A stretch of 64,000 bases of DNA from Hyphomonas sp. (GTDB taxonomy: Bacteria > Pseudomonadota > Alphaproteobacteria > Caulobacterales > Hyphomonadaceae): positions 124,001 to 188,000 of the forward strand of contig PACZ01000024.1 in assembly GCA_002700305.1 (NCBI GenBank), written 5' to 3'. The translations under genes were made by a program, and so were the position numbers. A model generated the notes under the pieces. The model saw nothing but the letters and a program-made list of their open reading frames with translations, ran no database searches and was not told the origin of the DNA. This document shows, piece by piece, positions 28,165-35,995 of the stretch; the stretch's first letter is position 1, and every line of letters begins with the position of its first letter.

Positions 28165-29334
28165 ATGTTGAGGCTTTCGGACTACGGGATGTCCCGTGAG
28201 AGAGGATTTCTTGCGTCATTTGATCCGGCGAAGGTGGAACTGCCCCCTGCCCTGAAACCGGCGCGTGACCTTGCCCTATCCATCCCTCAACTCGTCTGCA
28301 CCGGCCGCGTGCGGGCCTTGCTGGAACGGTTGCCGGTGATCGACCTCACCGATTTCTGCGCCACCGCCAGCGAGGCCGAACAGCGGATCGCCATGCTGCA
28401 CTATTCCTTCATGGTGCAAACCTATGTCTGGGGCGAGCCCGAGGCGCCGCGCGCCCTGCCCGCCTGTCTCGCCGTGCCGATCTGGCAGCTCAGCAAGAGC
28501 CTCGGCCAGCCGCCGCTGTTGCCTTACTCCTCCTACACGCTGGAGAACTGGGCCCTGATCGACGAGGCCGGCCCCATCGATCTTTCCAATGTCCGGGTCA
28601 TCCAGCACTTTGACGGCGGTATGGACGAAGCCTGGTTCATCCTGGTCCATGTCGCCATCGAGGCGCGGGCCGGCGAGATGCTGGACGAAGCGCTGTCGCT
28701 GATTGCGGCTGCCGAAGCTGGCGACGCCGAAGCAGCCGCCCGCAGCCTCTCTGTCATGTCGGCCGTGTGGGACGATGTAAACGCGATCTTCGACCGGATG
28801 CCGGAGCGTTGCGATCCATATTGCTATTTCCACCGGGTGCGTCCGTGGATCCATGGCTGGAAGGACAATCCGGCCCTTAGCGGCGGACTTGTCTATGAAG
28901 GGGTGGACGAGACCGGTGGTGCACCGCAGGCCTTCCGTGGGCAGACGGGCTCGCAATCCTCCATCGTGCCTGCGATGGACGCGCTGCTGAGCGTCGGCCA
29001 CGCGGCAGATCCGCTGCGCAGCTTCCTGGATGAACTTCACGCCTACCGCCCGCCAGCTCACCGCCGTCTGATCGAAGACATCCGCGCTGCCAGCAAGGTG
29101 CGGGCTTTCGTGGAGGGGTCCGGCGATGCGGCCCTGAAAACGCTCTATAATGAGAACGTTTCGAAGCTCGCCCGCTTCCGCACCCGGCACCTCGAATATG
29201 CAGCTAGCTACATCAACAAGCAGGCCAGCCACAGCGCAGGCAACGACCCCGACGTCGGCACGGGCGGAACACCCTTCATGAAATATCTGAAGAAGCACCG
29301 CGACGAAGCCGAGGCGCACCTCCTGCCGGTCTAA
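28165..29334 (+). CDS. Indoleamine 2,3-dioxygenase-type heme enzyme
   Basis: 389 residues, full length for IDO. Family blocks are clear: VRPWIHGWKDNPALSGGLVYEGV (226-247), FRGQTGSQSSIVPAMDALL (257-275) and FRTRHLEYAASYI with H342 as the proximal heme ligand. IDO opens the indole ring of tryptophan to N-formylkynurenine using O2. GGGAGGAG lies right before the ATG. No kynureninase or kynurenine formamidase lies in the window. IDO is much less common in bacteria than tryptophan 2,3-dioxygenase. Confidence 0.92.
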   Translation: MLRLSDYGMSRERGFLASFDPAKVELPPALKPARDLALSIPQLVCTGRVRALLERLPVIDLTDFCATASEAEQRIAMLHYSFMVQTYVWGEPEAPRALPACLAVPIWQLSKSLGQPPLLPYSSYTLENWALIDEAGPIDLSNVRVIQHFDGGMDEAWFILVHVAIEARAGEMLDEALSLIAAAEAGDAEAAARSLSVMSAVWDDVNAIFDRMPERCDPYCYFHRVRPWIHGWKDNPALSGGLVYEGVDETGGAPQAFRGQTGSQSSIVPAMDALLSVGHAADPLRSFLDELHAYRPPAHRRLIEDIRAASKVRAFVEGSGDAALKTLYNENVSKLARFRTRHLEYAASYINKQASHSAGNDPDVGTGGTPFMKYLKKHRDEAEAHLLPV

Positions 29335-29337
29335 CTA

Positions 29338-29760
29338 CTAGTCGACGCAGATTGTCTGGGTGGCTTTGCCGTTCTCGACACGGGTGTAGCAGCCGAAGGG
29401 TTCATCGCTGGCCTGGCAGATCCCCTCGGCTGGCGCGCCTGCCTCAATGGGCCCTGCCGTGTCATCCAGACGGCATTGGCCGAGACAGTCTTCGCTGCCG
29501 CGGCACGCCTGCCCGGCATCCGGATATGTCTGGATACAATGCTGCCAGCCGAGCATACCGGCTTGCCGGACCTCGCCGCCGGCCGCTTCACATCGCGCCC
29601 GTTCCGCGGGCGTCGCAAACTGCGATGCGAATTGAATCCGCTCATAAGGCGGCGCTGAGCTGCCAAAGTCCGGATTGGCGGCGTGATAGTCCCGAAGCGC
29701 GCTGCAGGCCGCGATCACGGTGACCGCCGCCCCTAAAAGGATCAGCCGCGCTGGCGTCAT
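29338..29760 (-). CDS. Cysteine-rich putative lipoprotein, unknown function
   Basis: 140 residues from the ATG at 29760 that overlaps the stop of the GFA gene (ATGA). The N-terminus ends in VIAACSAL, a lipobox, so lipid attachment is likely. The mature part has at least eight cysteines (ARCEAAGG, WQHCIQTY, QACRGSEDCLGQCRLDD, GICQA, FGCYT, TICVD), suggesting a disulfide-bonded extracytoplasmic domain. I do not know a named family. An ATG three codons upstream is an alternative start. It converges with the IDO gene, three bases apart. Confidence 0.78.
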   Translation of the reverse strand: MTPARLILLGAAVTVIAACSALRDYHAANPDFGSSAPPYERIQFASQFATPAERARCEAAGGEVRQAGMLGWQHCIQTYPDAGQACRGSEDCLGQCRLDDTAGPIEAGAPAEGICQASDEPFGCYTRVENGKATQTICVD

Positions 29761-30164
29761 CCGGGCCATCTCTCAAAGGCCGGAACGCCATCCGGAATAT
29801 GATGGAAACTCGGCGCATCGGCCGTCTGCATCACCACTTGCGGCTGTCCGAACAGGCTGGTGTCGTCGAGTGAGCCAACCTTCAGGATCACTGCATCCGG
29901 CAAGGCCGGGGAGCGTGTCAGAATGTGCGTCCCGCAGTTCGCGCAGAATTCCCGCGTCACCGCCCCTTGAAGGTCGCCCCGCTTGAAGCCCTTCGGCTCT
30001 CCTTTGGTGTACCGGAAACCCGCCGTGGGCATGGCCATGAAATCGTTCGCCTGGCCGCCGGTAATGTATTGGCATTCCCGGCAATGGCATTCGCCCTTCA
30101 TGACCGGTTCTCCATCCGCTTCGTAACGGATTTCGCCGCAATAGCAGCCGCCTGTGGTTGTCAT
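29757..30164 (-). CDS. GFA/CENP-V family zinc protein
   Basis: 135 residues with the full set of GFA zinc cysteines: GGCYCGEIRYEA (7-18), CHCRECQ (26-32) and FCANCGTHI. The family is named after glutathione-dependent formaldehyde-activating enzyme, though most members have no proven activity and several act as carbon-sulfur lyase-like or zinc-storage proteins. It has no signal peptide. It is translationally coupled to the lipoprotein gene that follows. Confidence 0.92.
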   Translation of the reverse strand: MTTTGGCYCGEIRYEADGEPVMKGECHCRECQYITGGQANDFMAMPTAGFRYTKGEPKGFKRGDLQGAVTREFCANCGTHILTRSPALPDAVILKVGSLDDTSLFGQPQVVMQTADAPSFHHIPDGVPAFERWPG

Positions 30165-30307
30165 CGTCTATCCTCCCAATGTGTTGCAGCAATTGTGGAA
30201 CGCCCGCCACGTTGGCGCAAGCGACAGTTAATTGGAACCTTTTCCGGGCCCCACGCATAGATCAGGCGGAGGGAGTAGTAGAGCCAGAACGGGAAAAACC
30301 TGCTCGC

Positions 30308-30610
30308 ATGCCTGTAGACTCCACCACCCGCCAGATCACCGGCACTTCGGATATTTCTGTCGACGACGCGATTGCGCGGGCGCTCTGCGTGGCGAGAGAC
30401 GGTTTTGGTGAGCCAGACTGGTTCGATGTCGTCACAGCGCGCGGCTTTATTTCGAACGGTCAGGTCACGCACTACCAGGTGACGCTGAACCTCGGCTACG
30501 AAAAAGCCCGGCACAGCGGTGGGATGTGTAGCAACGAGTACTATTTCCGGCGTGCCTGTGGCGGCGGCCGGAGTTTTTCAGGCCAGCACACGATCGAAGC
30601 CCGCCTCTGA
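30308..30610 (+). CDS. Dodecin-like flavin-binding protein with unusual C-terminal tail
   Basis: 100 residues. Residues 8-64 match the dodecin pattern: ITGTSDISVDDAIARAL, then DWFDVV with the stacking Trp (W38), and NGQVTHYQVTLNLGY with the flavin-contacting Gln (Q57). Dodecins are about 70 residues and form dodecameric flavin stores. Here about 30 extra residues follow, including EYYFRRACGGGRSF, which do not look like dodecin. A run of five A just after the GY codon could be a frameshift point. The start ATG has only a weak ribosome site. Confidence 0.72.
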   Translation: MPVDSTTRQITGTSDISVDDAIARALCVARDGFGEPDWFDVVTARGFISNGQVTHYQVTLNLGYEKARHSGGMCSNEYYFRRACGGGRSFSGQHTIEARL

Positions 30611-30825
30611 TAATCGTCCAGCAGTTGCACAGGCCTTCACCAGACATGTGTCAGTTCTGGAGTCCTTCTGGCCCCGGCTACCCCCGAACTAGGCCTCATC
30701 TTGTCAGCGAGAGCTGTCCCGGCCCTCTGAATCTGCTGTAAATACTACAGTTTCACCCTTGGCGTTGTCGCTCTGGTCCGGGAATTGCCAGTCGGAGTAT
30801 ACTTTTTAGGTATTCCAAGGGCAGG

Positions 30826-31788
30826 TTGAACTCCGTGCGAGGTCTAGGTCGTCTCAAACTCACATCTGTCGCGCTGGTGGATTACATCGCCGCGCAGCGG
30901 CTGAAGAATACCCTGCTGATCAATGGATTCTGGCGGAGCGGCACAACATGGCTGCAACAGACGCTTGTCGAAGCGCTCCATGCGAAATCGCTGTTTGAGC
31001 CCTTCTCCCCCGCGGCCGGCCACCAATGGGACCAGTTCCAAGGACGGGTCTCGGACGCCAGCCGCAATGTTTACATGCCCCTGTCGGCGGACTGCCTCAC
31101 GCCTCGCGACCGGGTAAAACTGCATCTCGCACTGAAGGGCGTCGGCACCCATGGATATACGCACTTCCTGAGAGGGCCAGGCGACAAGTCCTGGTCACGG
31201 GACCTCGTGGTCAAGTTTACCCAACTCGGTTTTGTGCTCGACGATGTGGCCGACACCTACCAGGTGCCGATCATCCATATCCGGCGCCACCCCGCTGCTG
31301 TGTTTGCGAGTTTCAGCGAGACCGACTGGTCCTGGCGTTTCGAGGACGTTCGCCTCAGGGAGCTTTACAGCCCGCAGGATTATTCAAAAGGTTCGCTTGA
31401 GCGGGAACGCGCCGAAACCCTGCTGCGCTTCGACCGATTTCCTGCACAGAGGCTGGCCGCCATGTGGAGTCTGAGCGAAAGGTCCGCCCAAAGAAGCATC
31501 ATTGCCGGCAAGGCTCATCTGGTACGCTATGAGGATGTTGTGGACCAGGGCCCCGGTATCCTGAACCGGCTGGAACTGTCTTCGGTGAATATTCCATCAA
31601 ACGACACAGCGAGCCCCGTAACAACGTCAGGCCGGGAACAATTGTCGGTTTCGCAGCGCCTGAACGACTGGCGGTCGCGCCTCACACGGACGGAAATCGA
31701 TACGATCGAGTCCGTCTGTAACGAACTCTTCCCGGACAATGGCTATTTCGACCGCGATGCGTCGAAGTCAGGCACCTATTCCCGCTAA
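30826..31788 (+). CDS. Sulfotransferase family protein
   Basis: 320 residues. NTLLINGFWRSGTTWLQQTL is the 5'-phosphosulfate loop for PAPS and VPIIHIRRHPAAVFASF the 3'-phosphate-binding segment, both typical of P-loop sulfotransferases. It ends with a helical region and NELFPDNGYFDRD, similar to carbohydrate or stf0-like sulfotransferases. The acceptor is unknown. The start is TTG at 30826 or GTG at 30835; the AAGGGCAGG stretch could serve either. The 215-base gap upstream shows only a short inverted repeat (CTGTA/TACAG at 30736-30750). Confidence 0.86.
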   Translation: MNSVRGLGRLKLTSVALVDYIAAQRLKNTLLINGFWRSGTTWLQQTLVEALHAKSLFEPFSPAAGHQWDQFQGRVSDASRNVYMPLSADCLTPRDRVKLHLALKGVGTHGYTHFLRGPGDKSWSRDLVVKFTQLGFVLDDVADTYQVPIIHIRRHPAAVFASFSETDWSWRFEDVRLRELYSPQDYSKGSLERERAETLLRFDRFPAQRLAAMWSLSERSAQRSIIAGKAHLVRYEDVVDQGPGILNRLELSSVNIPSNDTASPVTTSGREQLSVSQRLNDWRSRLTRTEIDTIESVCNELFPDNGYFDRDASKSGTYSR

Positions 31789-31806
31789 GCCGCGGGACAC
31801 CCCTGC

Positions 31807-32526
31807 TCACTTTGGCTGTGAGCGCCCTTTGAAGCCCTTTGCGACAACAAAGATTTCCGGACTGCCGGCGCGGCTCGCCGGCGGCTTGATGTGCTTCACG
31901 CTGGAGAAGTTCGCTTTCAGCAGGTCCAGCACTTCCTTGGTCGCGCCGCCCTGGAAAACCTTCGAGCAGAAGGTCCCGCCCGGCGCGAGATGTTCGACTG
32001 CGAACGCAGCCGCCATCTCAACCAGCGCGACCGTCCGCAAATGGTCGGTCTGTTTGTGGCCGGTTGTGTTGGCCGCCATGTCAGACAGGACCAGATCCGG
32101 CGCGCCAGTCAGCCCCTTGAGCAGCTCCGTGACATCTTCCGGATTGTTGATGTCACCCTGGACAATGTGAACGCCGGCCAGCGGCTCCACCGGCAAGAGG
32201 TCGATGCCGGCGATCTCGCTCGCGCCCTTGATCTGAGCGACCTGCATCCATCCGCCGGGCGCACAGCCGAGGTCGACCACGCGTTGTCCGCGGCGGAACA
32301 GGTGCAGTTTCTCGTCGATTTCCAGCAGTTTGTAGGCCGCGCGGGCACGGTAGCCTTCGGACTTGGCCTTCTGGACGTAAGGGTCCTGAAGCTGGCGCTC
32401 GATCCAGCGCTTGGAGCTTTCGTTCTTGGCGCGGTGGGCGATGATCTTGCGTTCACCCATGCGGCGTCCGGAGGATCCCTTTGTATCGGAGGGGCCTTTC
32501 CAGCGGCGTTTTTCGTCGTCTGTCAT
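31807..32526 (-). CDS. rlmE: 23S rRNA (uridine-2'-O) methyltransferase RlmE/FtsJ
   Basis: 239 residues. The RrmJ pattern is present: DPYVQKAKSEGYRARAAYKLLEIDEK with a conserved Lys, the SAM site VVDLGCAPGGWMQVA, LSDMAANTTGHKQTDHLR with the catalytic Asp, and GGTFCSKVFQGG with the catalytic Lys. It methylates U2552 of 23S rRNA in known cases. Basic N- and C-terminal extensions are present. Its ATG overlaps the ppx/gppA stop codon by four bases. Confidence 0.96.
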   Translation of the reverse strand: MTDDEKRRWKGPSDTKGSSGRRMGERKIIAHRAKNESSKRWIERQLQDPYVQKAKSEGYRARAAYKLLEIDEKLHLFRRGQRVVDLGCAPGGWMQVAQIKGASEIAGIDLLPVEPLAGVHIVQGDINNPEDVTELLKGLTGAPDLVLSDMAANTTGHKQTDHLRTVALVEMAAAFAVEHLAPGGTFCSKVFQGGATKEVLDLLKANFSSVKHIKPPASRAGSPEIFVVAKGFKGRSQPK

Positions 32527-33671
32527 GGGGAGGCCTCCGCTGACCGGTCATTGCTGTCATTCGGCGAAGCCGGGGCTGCATCGCTGGCGCCGCTCTGACC
32601 ATTCCGGCGGCGGTTACCGCGTCTGCGCTGACCTTTGCCGCCATACATCATCGACAACAACAGGCCCTCGCGCAGCCCCCTGTCGCCGACGCGCATGCGT
32701 TCGCCGGGGAAAGCATCCCAGATCGATTGCATGATCGCGCAGCCGGACAGCATGAGGCTGGCCCGCTCTTCTCCGATCGTCGGCAAGGTGGCGCGACCAT
32801 CCAGGCCCAGGTCGCGCAGGAGCTTGACCGCCGCGTCGGCCTCTTCGCGGCTCATCCAGCTGCCGTCGACCTTGTCACGGCGATAGCGTTCCAGCTTCAG
32901 ATGGACACCGGCAAGGCAGGTTACCGTACCGGACGTGCCGATCAGGTGTGAGCCGCGGGTTGCCATGGCGCGGCTGACGCGTTCCGTCCCCTTCCAGGCT
33001 TTGATCACCTCGCCGCAATGCGCAAGCATGGCCGGGAACGCCTCCTCTTCCGGCAAATGGCCGAAGCGCTCATGCAGGGTCACCACGCCCAGAGGCAGAC
33101 TCGTCCAGTCCTGAATGGGGGCACGCTTGACCAGGCCGTGCGAGCCGCCTTCGCGCGCTACTTTGGCGTTCACCCAGGAAAGCTCTGTGGAGCCGCCGCC
33201 TATATCGATCACAAGAACCGTTTTCGCGTCTTCCGCCATGAGGTCATGGCATCCGATGGTTGCAAGCCGCGCTTCTTCCTTGGCGTTGATGATCTTGAAG
33301 GTCAGGCCGGTTTCTTCCTGGACCCTGCGGATGAAATCCGGCCCGTTTTCAGCCTGCCGGCAAGCCTCCGTCGCGATGCAGCGCACCCGGCCGACGCCGT
33401 GGTGTTTCAGCTTGCGGCGGATGGCTTTCAGCGCGTCCAGCGCCCGCTCGATTGCGGCGTCAGACATGCGTCCCGTTTCGTGCAGGCCTTCGCCGAGACG
33501 CGCAATCTGCGAATGCGAATCAACGACGCGGAAGGACTTCCCCCACGGCTCCGCCACGAGCAGGCGGCAATTATTTGTTCCAAGGTCGACGGCCGCATAA
33601 AGCGGTCCGCTACGTCCCTTGCGCGAACCTCGCCGGTTACCCCGGCGGTTCGCCGCTTTTTTGTCAGCCAT
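32523..33671 (-). CDS. Ppx/GppA family exopolyphosphatase/pppGpp phosphohydrolase
   Basis: 382 residues from the ATG at 33671; an in-frame TTG at 33701 is the longer option. After a basic low-complexity leader (RRGNRRGSRKGR) the ASKHA phosphatase domain begins: AAVDLGTNNCRLLVAEP, later VLVIDIGGGSTELSWV and HLIGTSGTVTCLAGVH. The C-terminus is also Arg/Asn-rich (QRRRGNRRRNGQ). It may cleave polyphosphate or pppGpp; sequence cannot decide. Its length is that of the short alphaproteobacterial form without an HD domain. It is coupled to rlmE, a pair that I know from other alphaproteobacteria. Confidence 0.93.
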   Translation of the reverse strand: MADKKAANRRGNRRGSRKGRSGPLYAAVDLGTNNCRLLVAEPWGKSFRVVDSHSQIARLGEGLHETGRMSDAAIERALDALKAIRRKLKHHGVGRVRCIATEACRQAENGPDFIRRVQEETGLTFKIINAKEEARLATIGCHDLMAEDAKTVLVIDIGGGSTELSWVNAKVAREGGSHGLVKRAPIQDWTSLPLGVVTLHERFGHLPEEEAFPAMLAHCGEVIKAWKGTERVSRAMATRGSHLIGTSGTVTCLAGVHLKLERYRRDKVDGSWMSREEADAAVKLLRDLGLDGRATLPTIGEERASLMLSGCAIMQSIWDAFPGERMRVGDRGLREGLLLSMMYGGKGQRRRGNRRRNGQSGASDAAPASPNDSNDRSAEASP

Positions 33672-33722
33672 GATGTGGCCCAAACTTAAATCTTGAGGCA
33701 ATCTCTACCACAGGAGACGTAA

Positions 33723-34175
33723 ATGACTAGTAGACGTAGCCTCTTTGGATGGTTGACCGGGGGACGCGGCCGCAAGAGCAAGCCGTCCGCCGAGGCACCC
33801 TATGTGCTGGACCGCCCCGTTGACCGGAATGTCAGCTACAATGCCGTCTCCACCTTCACGGCAAAATACCAGATCGGACAGGTCGTCCGGCACCGTCACT
33901 TCCCGTTCCGCGGCATCATTTTCGATGTGGATCCGCAGTTCGCGAATACAGACGAATGGTATGAGGCCATTCCGGAAGAAGTGCGCCCCCGCAAGGATCA
34001 GCCCTTCTACCACCTGTTCGCCGAGAATGAGCGCACGCACTACATTGCTTACGTGTCGGAGCAGAATCTCGTTCCGGATGACTCTGCCCAGCCGCTGAAC
34101 CATCCCGACATCCAGGAATGGTTCAACCTGACATCGCGCGGCACCTACGAACTCAAAAAGGGCGTCGCAAACTAG
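33723..34175 (+). CDS. hspQ: HspQ (YccV-like hemimethylated DNA-binding domain protein)
   Basis: 150 residues. After about 45 residues of leader, KYQIGQVVRHRHFPFRGIIFDVDPQFANTDEWYEAIP and QPFYHLFAEN...YIAYVSEQNLVPDDS follow the HspQ/YccV domain closely. HspQ is a heat-shock protein that acts as a specificity factor for Lon and binds hemimethylated oriC DNA in E. coli. AGGAG lies before the ATG. It is divergent from ppx/gppA (51-base gap) and its stop is 3 bases from that of the small gene at 34179. Confidence 0.93.
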   Translation: MTSRRSLFGWLTGGRGRKSKPSAEAPYVLDRPVDRNVSYNAVSTFTAKYQIGQVVRHRHFPFRGIIFDVDPQFANTDEWYEAIPEEVRPRKDQPFYHLFAENERTHYIAYVSEQNLVPDDSAQPLNHPDIQEWFNLTSRGTYELKKGVAN

Positions 34176-34178
34176 GCA

Positions 34179-34364
34179 TCAGTTTGCCGGGCCTTCGGGC
34201 ACGTCGTCTCCGCTCCCCAGAATACGGATCACCTCGTCCCAGTGCGCCAGCGCTTCGGCATCGCCCTGCGCGGCGACTTCAGCGGCCCGCAGCGTTGCGA
34301 TCACCTCCGCATCCTCGCCATACTGAGCTGACAACTGGGCGGCGATTCTGGCGGCTTCGCTCAT
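34179..34364 (-). CDS. Small hypothetical protein downstream of hldE
   Basis: 61 residues (begins MSEAARIAAQLSAQYG), helical, acidic, no signal or membrane segment. The ATG overlaps the hldE stop as ATGA, and it ends 3 bases from hspQ, so the reading frame fills the available space exactly. This coupling and normal codon use make it likely to be real. I recognise no family; small helical proteins of this kind are often annotated as conserved hypothetical. Confidence 0.65.
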   Translation of the reverse strand: MSEAARIAAQLSAQYGEDAEVIATLRAAEVAAQGDAEALAHWDEVIRILGSGDDVPEGPAN

Positions 34365-35827
34365 GACTTGCCCGAATTGGCCCGGGCAATCGCCGCGGTC
34401 GTCGACTGTCCGTCCAGCACTGGCACGATGTGGACCGTGCCGCCCCTGGCCAGGACAATGTCCGCGCCGACAATCGTCTCCAGCGTATAGTCACCGCCCT
34501 TGACCAGAAGGTCCGGCTGGAGGGCTTCGATCAGGGCGGCGGGCGTATCCTCGTCGAACACGACGACGGCATCGACGGCACTGAGGCCCGACAGCACCCG
34601 TGCCCGGGATTCCGCATCGTTTACAGGACGCGTCGGTCCTTTCAGCCGCTTGACGGAAGCATCTGAATTGAGGCCGACGATCAGGCGCCCGCAACGGCTC
34701 TTGGCCTCTTCCAGCACTTTGAGGTGCCCGGGGTGCAGGATATCGAAACAGCCATTGGTGAAGCCGACCGTGAGACCGGCGTCGCGCCAGGCTGCGACCT
34801 GTGAGATAGCGGTCTCGAGCGGGATGTGGCTGACACCCCCATTGATGAGCCCCATTTCGAGCGCGCCCTTCAGTTCCGCGGCGGAGACGGTCGCCGTTCC
34901 GGACTTGCCGACAGCAATCCCCGAGGCCGCAATGGCGAGGTCCACGGCCTGGCTGAGCGTCCCGCCGCCCGCAAGGCCGAGCGCCAGCGCGGCAATGGAT
35001 GTATCCCCTGCTCCGGACACATCATAGACTTCTCGCGCCTTGCCAGCCCGGTGCGTCACCTCTCCCTCCTGTGTGATGAAGGACATGCCTTTGGCTGCGC
35101 GCGTGACGACAACGGCCTTCGCCGGAAGGGTTTTCGCAGCAGCGGCCAGTGCCTCAGCGGCATCCCGGTCAGTTTCTGTCGGCATGCCGAACGCATGCGC
35201 AAGCTCGTTCCCATTTGGCTTGAGCAGGTCGACCGCGCCATAGCGGCGGAAATCCCGGCCTTTCGGATCGGCGATCACCGGAATGCCAAAGGCCTCACCT
35301 GCATCCAGCGCAGCCTTGATCACGGCATCGGTCATCGCGCCCTTGGCGTAATCCGAGAGGATGATCAGGGCTGCATCCGCGGCAACCTGATGGATCGCGC
35401 CCGTCAGTTTGACTTCGATGTCCGGGCCGATACTTGCGACTTCTTCCGCATCGACGCGCAGCAATTGCTGGGAGCCGGCGACGAAACGGGTTTTCAGGGT
35501 GGTCGGCCGGCCACGCATGGCGATGAGATCGGCCTCGACATTCTGGACCTGCCCCATCAGAGACGCGAGTTCCCGGCCCTCTGGGTCATCTCCCACCACG
35601 CCGACCAGCGCAGTGAAAAGCCCCAGCGATGCGAGATTCCGGGCCACATTGCCTGCCCCGCCCGGCATGGACGCTTCCCGGGTGCGGCGCATGATCGGCA
35701 CCGGCGCCTCAGGCGAAATGCGGGACACGTCGCCATAGACGAACCGGTCGAGCATGACATCGCCGATACAGACGATTTTCCGGCCCGCAGCCGCATCGAT
35801 CAGATCAATCAGGGATGAGCGCGCCAT
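34361..35827 (-). CDS. hldE: Bifunctional heptose-7-phosphate kinase / heptose-1-phosphate adenylyltransferase
   Basis: 488 residues. The N-terminal ribokinase-type domain (about 1-325) shows CIGDVMLDRFVYGDV, MPGGAGNVARNLASLG and DVSGAGDTSIAALALGL with the catalytic Asp. The C-terminal nucleotidyltransferase domain (about 350-488) has VGFTNGCFDILHPGHLKVLEEAK with the HxGH motif. It makes ADP-heptose for the LPS core, so the cell has a heptose-containing core or uses ADP-heptose elsewhere. No other hld or waa gene is adjacent. Confidence 0.97.
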   Translation of the reverse strand: MARSSLIDLIDAAAGRKIVCIGDVMLDRFVYGDVSRISPEAPVPIMRRTREASMPGGAGNVARNLASLGLFTALVGVVGDDPEGRELASLMGQVQNVEADLIAMRGRPTTLKTRFVAGSQQLLRVDAEEVASIGPDIEVKLTGAIHQVAADAALIILSDYAKGAMTDAVIKAALDAGEAFGIPVIADPKGRDFRRYGAVDLLKPNGNELAHAFGMPTETDRDAAEALAAAAKTLPAKAVVVTRAAKGMSFITQEGEVTHRAGKAREVYDVSGAGDTSIAALALGLAGGGTLSQAVDLAIAASGIAVGKSGTATVSAAELKGALEMGLINGGVSHIPLETAISQVAAWRDAGLTVGFTNGCFDILHPGHLKVLEEAKSRCGRLIVGLNSDASVKRLKGPTRPVNDAESRARVLSGLSAVDAVVVFDEDTPAALIEALQPDLLVKGGDYTLETIVGADIVLARGGTVHIVPVLDGQSTTAAIARANSGKS

Positions 35828-35922
35828 CAGCCGCGAACCGTCCCGGCCAAAAGGGAATCGGACATGTTCTACTCCGGTTTTGAATGGATATAGCCGCTGG
35901 CAGGAGCCCGTAAAAGGCGAAG

Positions 35923-35955
35923 CCGCAGGATCGGTGGATCCAAACCGTCCTGCGG
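35923..35955. repeat. Imperfect inverted repeat between divergent hldE and photolyase
   Basis: CCGCAGGA-T-CGGT (35923-35935) and ACCGTCCTGCGG (35944-35955) pair over 12 bp with one bulged T around an 8-base loop containing GGATCC. It sits 41 bases before the presumed photolyase start and 96 bases before hldE. There is no T run on either side, so it is more likely an operator or a leader hairpin than a terminator. Confidence 0.5.
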
Positions 35956-35995
35956 TACGTATCTAACCCATAAGAGTAAAAGGAAGGAAGCTCCC

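Noticed and set aside
30736-30750. CTGTA/TACAG inverted repeat before the sulfotransferase, tested as a LexA box of the E. coli type
   Set aside because: The spacing is one base short of CTG-N10-CAG, and this genome's lexA uses the GAAC-N7-GAAC type.
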